A stretch of DNA of 44,117 bases from DAOTTX01 sp034437515 (lineage in GTDB: Bacteria > Chloroflexota > Anaerolineae > Aggregatilineales > Phototrophicaceae). The stretch spans positions 1 through 44,117 of the forward strand of contig DAOTTX010000320.1 in the NCBI GenBank assembly GCA_034437515.1, in the 5' to 3' direction. The notes beneath the pieces were generated by a model. The model ran no database searches. It had not been told where the DNA came from and was given only the letters and a program-made list of their open reading frames with translations. Positions 1 through 8,311 of the stretch are shown here, piece by piece (position 1 is the first letter of the stretch; every line of letters starts with the position of its first letter). The translations under genes and the position numbers were made by a program.

Positions 1-2
1 GA

Positions 3-98
3 GCCGTTTATCTCAATGGCGATTGGGATGATTTCCAGCGCTTTCGCCGACAACAGGCGCAGGGTGTACGAACAACCTGTCAGAGGATCGCATGTTAG
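3..98 (+). CDS. C-terminal fragment of a possible transposase (cut by window edge)
   Basis: An open frame runs in from the window edge and stops at TAG 96-98, giving 31 residues. The wording YLNGDWDDFQRFRRQQ resembles C-terminal tails I associate with ISKra4/UPF0236-type transposases. That is recall of a short motif, not an alignment. The rest of the gene lies outside the window, so intactness cannot be judged. Another frame is also open up to 150, so the frame choice rests only on the protein-like composition. If right, the catabolic region is bordered on its left by a mobile element, matching the ISAs1 element on its right. Confidence 0.3.
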   Translation, partial: AVYLNGDWDDFQRFRRQQAQGVRTTCQRIAC

Positions 99-387
99 GG
101 CAAATTCACTCATTCTGGATAACGATAGACTGAAAATGCAAGCAAAATGATCCATGATGAACCCTAGATACACATTGCATTCGCTGAAATTGCGCAGCAA
201 TCAAATGCCTGACAACTTGTTCGTAGTCCCCAGGCGCACCAAAAACGACATGGTTCCTTACACCCAAGTGTCATTCCGGAAGAACGCTTGTTCGGTGTCG
301 CCGCATGAGTTCAAAACGCAAAGTAGCCACACCCATCGGATTTTGAGGTGACAGGCACCTGTCACCTCAGCGTTGTCAAAATGGGTG
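99..387. other. Non-coding gap
   Basis: This 289-base stretch lies between the left-edge fragment and the end of the leftward operon. A 65-codon frame at 154-351 has no recognisable family, no Shine-Dalgarno and protein-unlike composition, so I do not call it a gene. The only clear structure is the palindrome at 345-368. No tRNA, repeat array or riboswitch is visible. Confidence 0.5.
345..368. repeat. Perfect 24-base palindrome-like hairpin downstream of the leftward operon
   Basis: GAGGTGACAG at 345-354 pairs exactly with CTGTCACCTC at 359-368 around the 4-base loop GCAC. It begins 19 bases after the thiolase stop codon on the minus strand. It could act as an operon-end terminator or RNA 3'-end stabiliser, but neither side carries a T-run, so intrinsic termination is not demonstrated. 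A protein-binding site or an element end are alternatives. Confidence 0.45.
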
Positions 388-1602
388 CTATGAGCGATCC
401 GTCACATGCACGACGACCGCCGCACCGGTATCCCCGGCGGCACAACCAGTGAACAACCCGTAACCGCCACCACGCGCTACCAATTCTTCGATTAATTCGA
501 CGATCAGGCGTAGACCGGTCGACCCCTGGGGATGTCCCCAGATGAGCGAACAACCGTAGTTGTTCATCGCGTCGAGGCTGACACCCATCTGACGTGCGAA
601 GTAAATGTCATTCACGGCGAACGGATTATGCGTTTTGATCGCTTTTACGTCGTCCATGCTGACCCTGGCGGCGGCAAGGGCCTTCTGTGCCGCCGGGACC
701 GGAGCCATCGGCATGTGACCGGCCTGCACCCGTGACTGACCGAAGCCCAACAGTTGGATTTCTATCGTATTATCCTGGCTGAGTGACTGCGCATGGTCGC
801 GTGTGGTCAAGACCATCCCGACGTTACCATCTGCCGGGTAGGTCTGTCCGCCGTAGGTGACGGTACCGTCAGGCAGCACGGGCTTGAGTTTACCCAATCC
901 TTCCGCCGTCGTCGGGAACACACCTTCATCTGTGCTGACGGTGCCACGTACCCGGCCTCGCTTATCCTTGATCTCGACCGGAGTTACCATATAGCGCCGT
1001 TGGAAGGCGGCATCGTCGGCAAGGGCCTGTTCATACTGTGCATGGCGCATCAGCACGACCTCGTGTTGTTCTTCCGTGCTGATTTCTTCGCGCCGGGCGA
1101 CGTTTTCCGCCGTTTGCAGCATCGAGCCACCGGCATGTGGATCGTAACCGAAGTTATCAAACACCCAATGCTCGGAGTCGGGTTTGGCACCGGGGTTGCG
1201 CGGGTTGGGGTAGAGCATCTGCGGGCCGTTGGAACAACGATCTGCCGTCAGGCAGAGGATCGTCTCCGCGCCGTCATTTTCGATCTCAAAAGCGGCACTG
1301 CCCACCACCCGAGCCGAGGTCGCGCAGGCCTGGTTGATCGTCGGACCGCTGACACCCTCCGCGCCGAGCATCGCCGCCGCCCATGCCGCACCATAGAATG
1401 AATGCATCGCGGGGACGGTCATGCCCAGGTGAACGGCGTCGAACACACCGGGGTCGATCTGCCGTTCCTCAAAGACGCGCCGCCCGACCTCAGCGGCAAA
1501 TTTGAGCGGGTGCAACTCGGCAAAACTGCCTTGCCATTTGGTAAATGGCGTTGACCAATATGCCCCGTAGGGGATATATGTATTCTTCATCTGCATGGTC
1601 AT
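388..1602 (-). CDS. Thiolase-family acyltransferase (acetyl-CoA acetyltransferase-like)
   Basis: Protein of 404 aa with the thiolase fold order: nucleophilic Cys93 in QACATS, His357 in GHPQGSTG, and second Cys387 in GCAAGDTG. It should catalyse thiolytic release of acetyl- or propionyl-CoA from a 3-oxoacyl-CoA, or the reverse condensation. The usual NEAFA motif is replaced by HNPFAVND (325-332), and the last Cys motif lacks the normal CxGGGxG, so this is a divergent subfamily rather than PhaA/FadA. It is the last gene of the leftward operon. Its ATG overlaps the SDR stop by 4 bases (1599-1602), implying translational coupling to the SDR and MaoC genes: hydratase, dehydrogenase and thiolase of one beta-oxidation turn. 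Substrate unknown. Confidence 0.82.
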   Translation of the reverse strand: MTMQMKNTYIPYGAYWSTPFTKWQGSFAELHPLKFAAEVGRRVFEERQIDPGVFDAVHLGMTVPAMHSFYGAAWAAAMLGAEGVSGPTINQACATSARVVGSAAFEIENDGAETILCLTADRCSNGPQMLYPNPRNPGAKPDSEHWVFDNFGYDPHAGGSMLQTAENVARREEISTEEQHEVVLMRHAQYEQALADDAAFQRRYMVTPVEIKDKRGRVRGTVSTDEGVFPTTAEGLGKLKPVLPDGTVTYGGQTYPADGNVGMVLTTRDHAQSLSQDNTIEIQLLGFGQSRVQAGHMPMAPVPAAQKALAAARVSMDDVKAIKTHNPFAVNDIYFARQMGVSLDAMNNYGCSLIWGHPQGSTGLRLIVELIEELVARGGGYGLFTGCAAGDTGAAVVVHVTDRS

Positions 1603-2366
1603 GCCCCAATCGTCACGCCGCCATCGACCCAGATCACCTGCCCGGTGATGTAGGAGGCGTCGTCACTGGCGAGAAATGCATGGACGGAGGCGATTTCTTC
1701 CGGCTCCGCCAGGCGAGATAGCGGAATGCGCCCGACGAGGTCTTCCATGATATTCTCCGGGATGCCCGCCGTCATCCGGGTTTTGACGCCACCGGGCGCG
1801 ACACAGTTCACCTGGATGTTGAAACGTGACCATTCCAGCGCGAGGGTGCGAGTCAACCCGATGACACCCGCTTTGGAAGCCGCATAGTTTACCTGCCCGA
1901 TGTTGCCGCGTGCCGCGACCGAGGCTGTGTTGATGATCCGACCGTTTTTCTGCTCCATCATCGGCACGGCGGCGGCCTGGCTCATCAGGAACGTGCCCTT
2001 CAGGTTGACGTTTAGCACCGAGTCCCACTTGTCATCCGACATCGACTTGACCTCACCGTTTTTCACACGCACGGTAAGGCCGTCGCGTGTGATGCCGGCA
2101 TTGTTCACCAACACGTTCAGCGTGCTCTGTGCGGCAAGCGCCGTCTCGATGATTTGTGCCACGCTTTCCCGTGAGGAAACATCGCCCGTGATGGCCTGTG
2201 CGGTGCCCCCCGCCGCCTCGATCATCGAAGCGGTTTCGTTCACACCGTCTTCGTCGAGATCAACCACGACGACGCACGCACCTTCTTTAGCGAAGCGTAA
2301 TGCGGTCGCCCGACCGATCCCGGTACCAGCACCTGTAACCAGCGCGACTTTATCCTGCAACTTCAT
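1599..2366 (-). CDS. SDR-family 3-hydroxyacyl-CoA / 3-oxoacyl reductase (FabG/PhaB-like)
   Basis: Classical short-chain dehydrogenase, 255 aa. It shows the cofactor loop TGAGTGIG (11-18), NNAG (88-91), catalytic Ser149, Tyr161 and Lys165 (YAASK), and a C-terminal GQVIWVDGG. An acidic residue (Asp36) follows the second beta strand, so NAD(H) is more likely than NADP(H) (inference). It is sandwiched by overlap between a MaoC hydratase (17-base overlap) and a thiolase (4-base overlap), so it should oxidise the 3-hydroxyacyl-CoA made by the hydratase. GAGG lies 6 bases before ATG at 2366. FabG-type ACP reductase is the alternative, but the operon has no ACP genes. Confidence 0.85.
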   Translation of the reverse strand: MKLQDKVALVTGAGTGIGRATALRFAKEGACVVVVDLDEDGVNETASMIEAAGGTAQAITGDVSSRESVAQIIETALAAQSTLNVLVNNAGITRDGLTVRVKNGEVKSMSDDKWDSVLNVNLKGTFLMSQAAAVPMMEQKNGRIINTASVAARGNIGQVNYAASKAGVIGLTRTLALEWSRFNIQVNCVAPGGVKTRMTAGIPENIMEDLVGRIPLSRLAEPEEIASVHAFLASDDASYITGQVIWVDGGVTIGA

Positions 2367-2817
2367 GCTCGGCCTCGCTACGCTTCATCAGTAATGTCCA
2401 TTGTCCGTCGATGACGGTATCGCCGTTCTGGTTGATGACCGCCGCGTCGAACTTGACGATCCCGCGATCCGTCTTTGAGGTCTCTTTCTTGTCGGCGACT
2501 GTGAGTTGCAGGTAGATGGTGTCTCCAAACTTGACCACACCTTTGTAGCGGATTTGCTGCTCCGCCAGGGCGATTGTGGTGCCTTCAAAAACACCTGTCC
2601 AGTTCGCCATGCCGGTCGCCATCGCCATGACCAACATGCCATGCGCGATACGCTCCCCGAACGGTGTTGTGCGGGCGAACTCGGCATCGGTGTGCAATGG
2701 GTTGAAATCCCCGGAAAGCCCGGCGAACTGCGCCACATCGCTCTCGGTGACCGTCCGTGCCTGTGACTTATAGACATCACCCATATTGAATTCTTCAAAT
2801 GTCAAACCACGACTCAT
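2350..2817 (-). CDS. MaoC-like (R)-specific enoyl-CoA hydratase
   Basis: Hot-dog-fold hydratase of 155 aa. It carries the hydratase-2 signature FAGLSGDFNPLH with Asp37 and His42 as expected catalytic pair, followed by ERIAHGMLV (55-63). It should add water to a 2-enoyl-CoA to give the (R)-3-hydroxyacyl-CoA. The next gene, an SDR, overlaps its end and would oxidise that product, and a thiolase follows. AAGGAG lies about 10 bases before ATG 2817. Length is normal for a single-domain PhaJ-type enzyme. Some MaoC proteins act as mesaconyl or dicarboxylyl hydratases, so the acyl group cannot be assigned. Confidence 0.85.
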   Translation of the reverse strand: MSRGLTFEEFNMGDVYKSQARTVTESDVAQFAGLSGDFNPLHTDAEFARTTPFGERIAHGMLVMAMATGMANWTGVFEGTTIALAEQQIRYKGVVKFGDTIYLQLTVADKKETSKTDRGIVKFDAAVINQNGDTVIDGQWTLLMKRSEAEHEVAG

Positions 2818-2849
2818 ACTTTACTGCTCCTTAGATATAGTTCCGTAAA

Positions 2850-4802
2850 TTAAATCGCACGACCAACTGTTTCACCTTCGCGGATGGCGATGGCGACATG
2901 CCGGGGCGCGATGCTGTCCCCACCTTGATGAACTTCGTCAAACTGGTCTTTCACCTGCTCGTAAAGGGCGTTTTGAGCGACTTTGTTGCCGGCGATGACG
3001 ACCGCATCAAAGCCTGCCAAAGGTTTGACCTGACCGCTCAACACATTCAATGTGAGGATCGAGTCGTCATGCGTTTCGAGGATCATCGTCTCCGGCAGAC
3101 GCTTCACATCCAATTCCGCGAGCTTGCGGTGCAGCGGGACGATGGTGGGGCCGTCGATCTCTGCCGGAATAGTGAGTGTCGAAGCGATCCACGTTACGTC
3201 GTTGCCCTGTGAAGCCAGGGTTTCAGCCAGGGCTGCACCCTCGTAGCGCACGCCCATGTCGAGCAGGGCGACCCGCTGATCACGCGGACCATCACCGCAC
3301 ATCACTGCCCACTCATCATAGACCGGCAGCGTACCCTTCATCGCAAACGGCGGCGGCCCGGCTGCCGAACCAGTCGCAATCACGATGACATCTGGTGACA
3401 GGGTATTCAGGCTCTCGATGGTCGCTGCTGTGTTCAGTTGCACATCGACATCGAGTGCCTCTAACCGGCGTGCTAGGTAGCGCACGATCTCACCCCATTC
3501 ATCATGTTCAGGGGCCTGGGCGGCATAAGCGACCTGACCACCCAGGCGAGAATCTTTCTCGATCAACGTGACGCGATGCCCACGGACGGCGGCGACCTCC
3601 GCCGCCTTAAGCCCCATCGGGCCACCACCGACGACGACCACGTGCCGAGGGGTGTCAGTCATCAACAGGGTATCGACACCGAGCAGTTCCTCGTGACCGG
3701 CAGCCGGGTTATGCACACAGCCGATGGGCATGTTGCGCTCCAGCCGACCAACGCATTCTTGATTGCAGCCGACACACGGGCGTATTTCTTCCGTGCGTCC
3801 AGTGCGGGCTTTGTCGGCGAATTCTGGGTCGGCGATGAACTGCCGCGCCATGCCGATCAGATCCGCTTCGCCGCTGGCGAGGATGGCCTCGGCCTGCTGC
3901 GGCGTCTTGATACGACCGAACGCGATCACTGGAATGTCAACCGCCTGTTTAATCGTCTTGATCGCCTCGCGTGCATAACCCTGGGGCGTTTTCATCGAAG
4001 GCACCTGCACTTCGAGGCTCATCCATGTGCCCATATCCGTACTGATGTAGTCCAACAGGCCGGATTCACTCATCGCCTGGGCGTACCATGTCGCGTCTTC
4101 GAGTGTATAGCCACCGGGGATGGCTTCCTCGATGCAGAAGCGGATACCCAGCGGATAATCCTCGCCCACTTCTTCGCGCACCGTTTCCAGCACTTCTAGT
4201 ACGAAGCGCAGCCGGTTCTCTTGACTGCCGCCATATTCGTCCTCACGACGGTTGAAGTAGGGCGATAGGAAGGCGCGCAACATACCATCATGCCCGACTT
4301 TTAACTCGACTCCATCGAAGCCTGCCGCCCGGACGTTGCCTGCCGAAACACGAAACGCCTCATGGATCGTGCGCATGTCTTCGGCGTCCATCGGCTTGGG
4401 GATCTCGCGCACAATCGCATCCGGCACTGCCGAAGGCGAAAGCGAAGGCAAATGTGTATGTGCAGTAAAGGTCTGGATGCCATGATGGGTGATCTGGGCG
4501 AAGAACATGGTGCCGTGTTCGTGCAAGGCATCGACCGTCCGTCGCCACATCATCATCCCCTCGCGATTGGAGGCATCGACGCAGTTCTCGACCGCGCTGG
4601 TCGCGTGGACGTATTGGCTTTCCGTAACGATGAGGCCGACGCCACCCTTCGCCCGTTCGAGATAGTAGTGGTGATGGCGGTCGCTCGGTGTGCGCTGCTG
4701 CGTCCCGTAGAAGGTAACGTGCGGCAGCATGACTAAACGATTCTTCAGTTCGACATTTTTAATCGAAAATGGTGTAAATAAATGTGAATAGTCTTTAGAC
4801 AT
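2850..4802 (-). CDS. FMN/4Fe-4S/FAD oxidoreductase, 2,4-dienoyl-CoA reductase (FadH)-like
   Basis: Protein of 650 aa with an N-terminal old-yellow-enzyme TIM barrel (about 1-370), an iron-sulphur motif with Cys343, Cys346, Cys350 and Cys362 in the FadH spacing C-x2-C-x3-C-x11-C, and a C-terminal FAD/NAD(P)-binding half beginning VVVVGGGPMG (388-397). Electrons pass from NAD(P)H through FAD and 4Fe-4S to FMN, which reduces an activated C=C bond. I chose ATG 4802 because GGAG sits 6 bases upstream; an in-frame TTG at 4814 would be inside that site. Its place between the importer genes and a beta-oxidation triad suggests reduction of a conjugated dienoyl-CoA or enone from ring opening. Family members also include trimethylamine and bile-acid reductases, so the substrate is open. 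Confidence 0.85.
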   Translation of the reverse strand: MSKDYSHLFTPFSIKNVELKNRLVMLPHVTFYGTQQRTPSDRHHHYYLERAKGGVGLIVTESQYVHATSAVENCVDASNREGMMMWRRTVDALHEHGTMFFAQITHHGIQTFTAHTHLPSLSPSAVPDAIVREIPKPMDAEDMRTIHEAFRVSAGNVRAAGFDGVELKVGHDGMLRAFLSPYFNRREDEYGGSQENRLRFVLEVLETVREEVGEDYPLGIRFCIEEAIPGGYTLEDATWYAQAMSESGLLDYISTDMGTWMSLEVQVPSMKTPQGYAREAIKTIKQAVDIPVIAFGRIKTPQQAEAILASGEADLIGMARQFIADPEFADKARTGRTEEIRPCVGCNQECVGRLERNMPIGCVHNPAAGHEELLGVDTLLMTDTPRHVVVVGGGPMGLKAAEVAAVRGHRVTLIEKDSRLGGQVAYAAQAPEHDEWGEIVRYLARRLEALDVDVQLNTAATIESLNTLSPDVIVIATGSAAGPPPFAMKGTLPVYDEWAVMCGDGPRDQRVALLDMGVRYEGAALAETLASQGNDVTWIASTLTIPAEIDGPTIVPLHRKLAELDVKRLPETMILETHDDSILTLNVLSGQVKPLAGFDAVVIAGNKVAQNALYEQVKDQFDEVHQGGDSIAPRHVAIAIREGETVGRAI

Positions 4803-4823
4803 GGTGTTCTCCAAAGTTCGGGT

Positions 4824-5531
4824 TTAGACGGAAGCACCGAGATAGCGCGTTTTGACCTCGTCGTCGACATTGAGTTCCTGCGGCGTACCCTGATAAACGA
4901 CCTCCCCGCGATTGACGATATAAACCAGATCGGCGACCGACATCGCCAACCCCAGGTTTTGCTCCACCAGCAAGATCGAGAGGCCCTCGTCCCGTAGTGA
5001 TCGAATGATATTACCCAGGTGACGCACGAGCATCGGAGCCAGCCCCTCGGAAGGCTCATCCATCAAGATGAGATCGGGACAGGTGAGCACCGCACGAGCA
5101 ACCGCCAACATTTGCTGTTCGCCACCGCTGAGCAGCGTCCCGCCGAAGTTGGCTCGTTCCTTTAATACCGGGAACAACTCATAGACTTCGTCGAGCGTCC
5201 AGCGGCGAGCGCCTGCCCGCTGCCGCAACCCGACTGTGAGGTTCTCTTTCACAGTTAATGAAGGGAAGATGCGCTTGCCCTGTGGCACCAGCGCCAAACC
5301 CATCTGTGCGATGTCGTTCGGTTTGCGTCCGCGTAGTTCCTGCCCTTTGAACGAGATTTTGCCTGCGCTGGGTGGGGTGAAGCCGATGATCGAGTGAACG
5401 GTGGTGGTCTTACCCATCCCGTTGCGCCCTAGCAGGGCGACGACCGATTTCTCTGGCACTTCTAAAGAAACGCCGTTTAACGCCTTGACATCGCCGTATG
5501 AAGTGTGCAAGTCCTGAACTTCCAACATCAC
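4824..5531 (-). CDS. livF: Branched-chain amino acid/aromatic acid ABC importer ATPase (LivF)
   Basis: ABC ATPase of 235 aa with Walker A GRNGMGKT (35-42), signature LSGGEQQ (134-140) and Walker B LILMDEP (154-160). Length and the short C-terminal region are those of LivF. It energises import together with LivG, the fused LivHM permease and the binding protein at 18686-19861. The stop of livG (TAG, 5531-5533) overlaps the GTG at 5531; the ATG at 5528 is an alternative start. HAAT-type transporters in catabolic operons commonly import aromatic acids instead of amino acids, which fits this context. Confidence 0.93.
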   Translation of the reverse strand: MMLEVQDLHTSYGDVKALNGVSLEVPEKSVVALLGRNGMGKTTTVHSIIGFTPPSAGKISFKGQELRGRKPNDIAQMGLALVPQGKRIFPSLTVKENLTVGLRQRAGARRWTLDEVYELFPVLKERANFGGTLLSGGEQQMLAVARAVLTCPDLILMDEPSEGLAPMLVRHLGNIIRSLRDEGLSILLVEQNLGLAMSVADLVYIVNRGEVVYQGTPQELNVDDEVKTRYLGASV

Positions 5532-6286
5532 TATGCCACCCCTTCGCCTAGATAGATTTCACGGACACGCTCATTTTCCTGGATGTCCTGCGGGGTGCCT
5601 TCGGCGACGATCTCACCGAAGTACAGCACGATTACCCGTTCTGCCAGCCCAAAGACCACATCCATATCGTGCGAGGTAAATAAGATCGCCGTTTCCGCAG
5701 CCAGGTCTTTGATCGTCTGCATAAAGGGTGTGATCCCTGCCAGCGAGAGGCCCGCCGTCGGCTCATCGAGTACCAGCAGCTTCGGTTCGGATGCCAGCCC
5801 AAAGACGATTTCCAGCGACCGCTGCTCGCCATACGAGATCGCGCCGACCGGCTCATCACGGCGACTCCACAGGTTCATCATGTCTAACAAGCGACGGGCA
5901 TCGTCGCGGACTTCGTGCTGTACGGTGATCGGTCGAAAGGTCTTATCCAGCCAGGGGCGTGCCCCCAATAACGCCAGATGCACATTTTCCAGCACGCTGA
6001 GGCTGTAAAACAACCGATTCAACTGGAAGCCGCAACCCAACCCTAACTCCAACCGCCGGTGGGGTGGCAGGGTGGTTACATCGCGTCCATAGAGCTTGAC
6101 CTGACCGCTATTGGGCCGGTGAACACCGGTGATGGTGCTCAGCAGGGTGGTCTTTCCGGCACCGTTCGGCCCGATGATGGCGATACGTTCGCCGGGTTTG
6201 ATCGCAAAGTTTAGATTACGCAGCACCTGTAAGCCGCCGAAACTCTTACTGAGTCCGTTTAGTTCTAATGCGTTGACATCATGCAT
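5531..6286 (-). CDS. livG: Branched-chain amino acid/aromatic acid ABC importer ATPase (LivG)
   Basis: ABC ATPase of 251 aa with Walker A GPNGAGKT (39-46), Q-loop Gln88, a signature variant ISYGEQRSLE (150-159) and Walker B LLVLDEP (170-176). The C-terminal tail (EIVAEGTPQDI, then YLGEG) is typical of LivG. It pairs with LivF as the nucleotide-binding heterodimer. GAGGAG lies about 9 bases before ATG 6286. Only 20 bases separate it from the permease gene, so permease and ATPases are co-translated. Confidence 0.93.
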   Translation of the reverse strand: MHDVNALELNGLSKSFGGLQVLRNLNFAIKPGERIAIIGPNGAGKTTLLSTITGVHRPNSGQVKLYGRDVTTLPPHRRLELGLGCGFQLNRLFYSLSVLENVHLALLGARPWLDKTFRPITVQHEVRDDARRLLDMMNLWSRRDEPVGAISYGEQRSLEIVFGLASEPKLLVLDEPTAGLSLAGITPFMQTIKDLAAETAILFTSHDMDVVFGLAERVIVLYFGEIVAEGTPQDIQENERVREIYLGEGVA

Positions 6287-6306
6287 TGGTTACATCTCCT
6301 CGGTCA

Positions 6307-8268
6307 TTAAGCTGTCTGGCGGCTATTTTGTTCTGCCATGACGGGTAGGTCACCGGTTTGTGCTGTGGGCTGCTTCTCCGCAGCGCGGAAGCGCAGCCAG
6401 GTCAGCGCCCGATCCAGGTAAATACCGACCCCGCCCGGCAGTACCATCACCGAGACGACGAACGCCGCACCTAAGATCATCGGCCAGCGCGCTGGTTCCC
6501 AGTTCATCACGAACGATTGTAGGAACAGGACCAGTGCCGCGCCGATGACCGGCCCTAAGAATGTGCGTGAACTGCCGATGATGACCATCAGCATGACGAG
6601 TGCGGATGTGATAGCGCCCAGGTAGGGCGGTACGACGGTGAACACTGCCGGTGCGTAAAGCAACCCGGCGACCCCAGCGAACATCCCGCCGATCACAAAG
6701 ATGACGTATTTAAACAACCAGGTATTGTAGCCGAGATGTTTCATGCGCTGTTCGTCGTCACGGATGCCCTGTAGTGCCAGGCCGAGGGGTGATTTTACGA
6801 TTAAATACATCAATACCGCAGCTACCAGGAACGTCACCAATGTAAGATAAAAGAATGCGTCGTCGCTCATATCAACACCCAGGCCCACTTCAGGGTAAAA
6901 GATGCCGAATAAGCCATTACTGCCGCCGGTCACCTCCGACCAGTTCTGGGCGATAGCGGCGAGGAGTTCCGCGAGGGCCAATGTGACGAACAGGAAGTAT
7001 GTGCCTTTCACACGCAAGGCGATGACGCCAAACACAATCGCCGTGACCGTCGCCGCCAGCACCCCGGCGGGCAGCAGTAGCCAGAAGCTCTCGATACCAT
7101 GTTCGGTATAGAGATAACCGGAGACATACGCCGACGTACCAAAGAACGCCGCGTGACCAAGTGAGAACATCCCCGTGTAGCCGAACAGCAAGTTCAGGCT
7201 CAGCGCGAAGATGCCGAAGATCAAGACCTGTGTCATGGTGGTGCGCAGTGAGGGCGAGGCGAACTGCGGGAACGCAAACAAGCCAACGACGATCAGCCCG
7301 AAAGGGAGGTACTTGATTAGCTGGTGCTGCCACTGACGTAGGGCACGCGGCACGCCGATGCGAGAGGCACGAAACGCCGATGCGGGTGGGGCGGTGCTGC
7401 CAAACTGCACGCGCCCCAGCAAGCCGGAGGGCTTGACCAGCAAAATCAGGATGAACACCGCGTATACAGTAAATTCGGAGAAATCAGGGAAGAAGGTCTT
7501 GCCCAGGGAGTCGATCAACCCGATGATGATGGCACCCAACAGCGTGCCTTCCACGCGCCCGACACCACCGACCACTACTACAATCAATGCCTGGATCAAG
7601 ATCGGGAAGCCCATATCCCAACTGGCACCGCGCAGCGGCGTTCCCAAGACCCCCGCCATCCCCGCAATGAACACACCGAGGAAGAAGACGCCTGTACTTA
7701 CCAGACCATAGTTGATCCCCAGGCCAAGCACCATTTCGCGGTCGTCCATGCCCGCACGGACGATGGCACCGACCCGCGTCCGGTTCTGGATGTACCACAG
7801 CAGCAGCGCGATGCCCAACCCGATGCCGATCAAAGCGAGGCGATAGACCGGAAAGTCTAACCGGCCCATCGGGATAGAGAAATCTAAACCATCAGGCACC
7901 GTGCCCAACTTCGGAAACGATCCCCAGATCCACAGGGCAGCATTGCCGAAGATGTAGACGAAGCCGAGGGTTAACAACACTTGCTCATTGAACTGTTTAT
8001 ATAATCGTTTCAAGAAGCCGCGTTCCAGCACAAACCCGATGCCGCCGACGATCACCGCACTGGCTAACGCGGCGATCCAAAAATTGCCGGTCACCGGGAT
8101 CAACGCTAACCCCAGATACGCACCGATCATGTAGAGCGACCCGTGCGCCAGGTTGAGGATGCCCATCACCCCCAGGATGAGCGAAAGACCACTGGCGATG
8201 AGGAATAAGATCATCCCCCACGAGACGCCGGTAAGTAGTATGCGGATCATATCTTCGATTGCGAACAC
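6307..8268 (-). CDS. livHM: Fused LivH-LivM ABC importer permease
   Basis: A single 653-aa membrane protein contains both permease subunits of a HAAT importer. The LivH half (about 1-300) starts with hydrophobic helices and SGLSLILGVMGILNLAHG. A linker near 300-335 joins it to the LivM half (about 335-630), with LSLNLLFGYTGMFSLGHA and GLALQGIRDDE. Normally these are two genes. I place the start at GTG 8268 because GGAGG lies 7 bases upstream (TTTTGGAGGTCACCAA). The longer in-frame reading to 8310 would run past this site with a non-hydrophobic leader. It lies between an acyl-CoA dehydrogenase and livG, well separated from its binding protein, which is near the start of the same operon. Confidence 0.9.
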   Translation of the reverse strand: MFAIEDMIRILLTGVSWGMILFLIASGLSLILGVMGILNLAHGSLYMIGAYLGLALIPVTGNFWIAALASAVIVGGIGFVLERGFLKRLYKQFNEQVLLTLGFVYIFGNAALWIWGSFPKLGTVPDGLDFSIPMGRLDFPVYRLALIGIGLGIALLLWYIQNRTRVGAIVRAGMDDREMVLGLGINYGLVSTGVFFLGVFIAGMAGVLGTPLRGASWDMGFPILIQALIVVVVGGVGRVEGTLLGAIIIGLIDSLGKTFFPDFSEFTVYAVFILILLVKPSGLLGRVQFGSTAPPASAFRASRIGVPRALRQWQHQLIKYLPFGLIVVGLFAFPQFASPSLRTTMTQVLIFGIFALSLNLLFGYTGMFSLGHAAFFGTSAYVSGYLYTEHGIESFWLLLPAGVLAATVTAIVFGVIALRVKGTYFLFVTLALAELLAAIAQNWSEVTGGSNGLFGIFYPEVGLGVDMSDDAFFYLTLVTFLVAAVLMYLIVKSPLGLALQGIRDDEQRMKHLGYNTWLFKYVIFVIGGMFAGVAGLLYAPAVFTVVPPYLGAITSALVMLMVIIGSSRTFLGPVIGAALVLFLQSFVMNWEPARWPMILGAAFVVSVMVLPGGVGIYLDRALTWLRFRAAEKQPTAQTGDLPVMAEQNSRQTA

Positions 8269-8311
8269 TTGGTGACCTCCAAAATTTCCCCTGTTTGCGA
8301 TTTGTGCCAAC

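Noticed and set aside
154..351. 65-codon open frame in the left gap
   Set aside because: No Shine-Dalgarno, no family resemblance and unnatural composition; it lies in apparently non-coding DNA beside a mobile-element fragment.
793..1401. 202-codon plus-strand open frame inside the thiolase gene
   Set aside because: It is antisense to a well-conserved thiolase whose catalytic motifs are intact; long antisense frames are common at this GC content.
3504..4199. 231-codon plus-strand open frame inside the FadH-like gene
   Set aside because: Antisense to a conserved FMN/4Fe-4S enzyme, with no domain or ribosome site.
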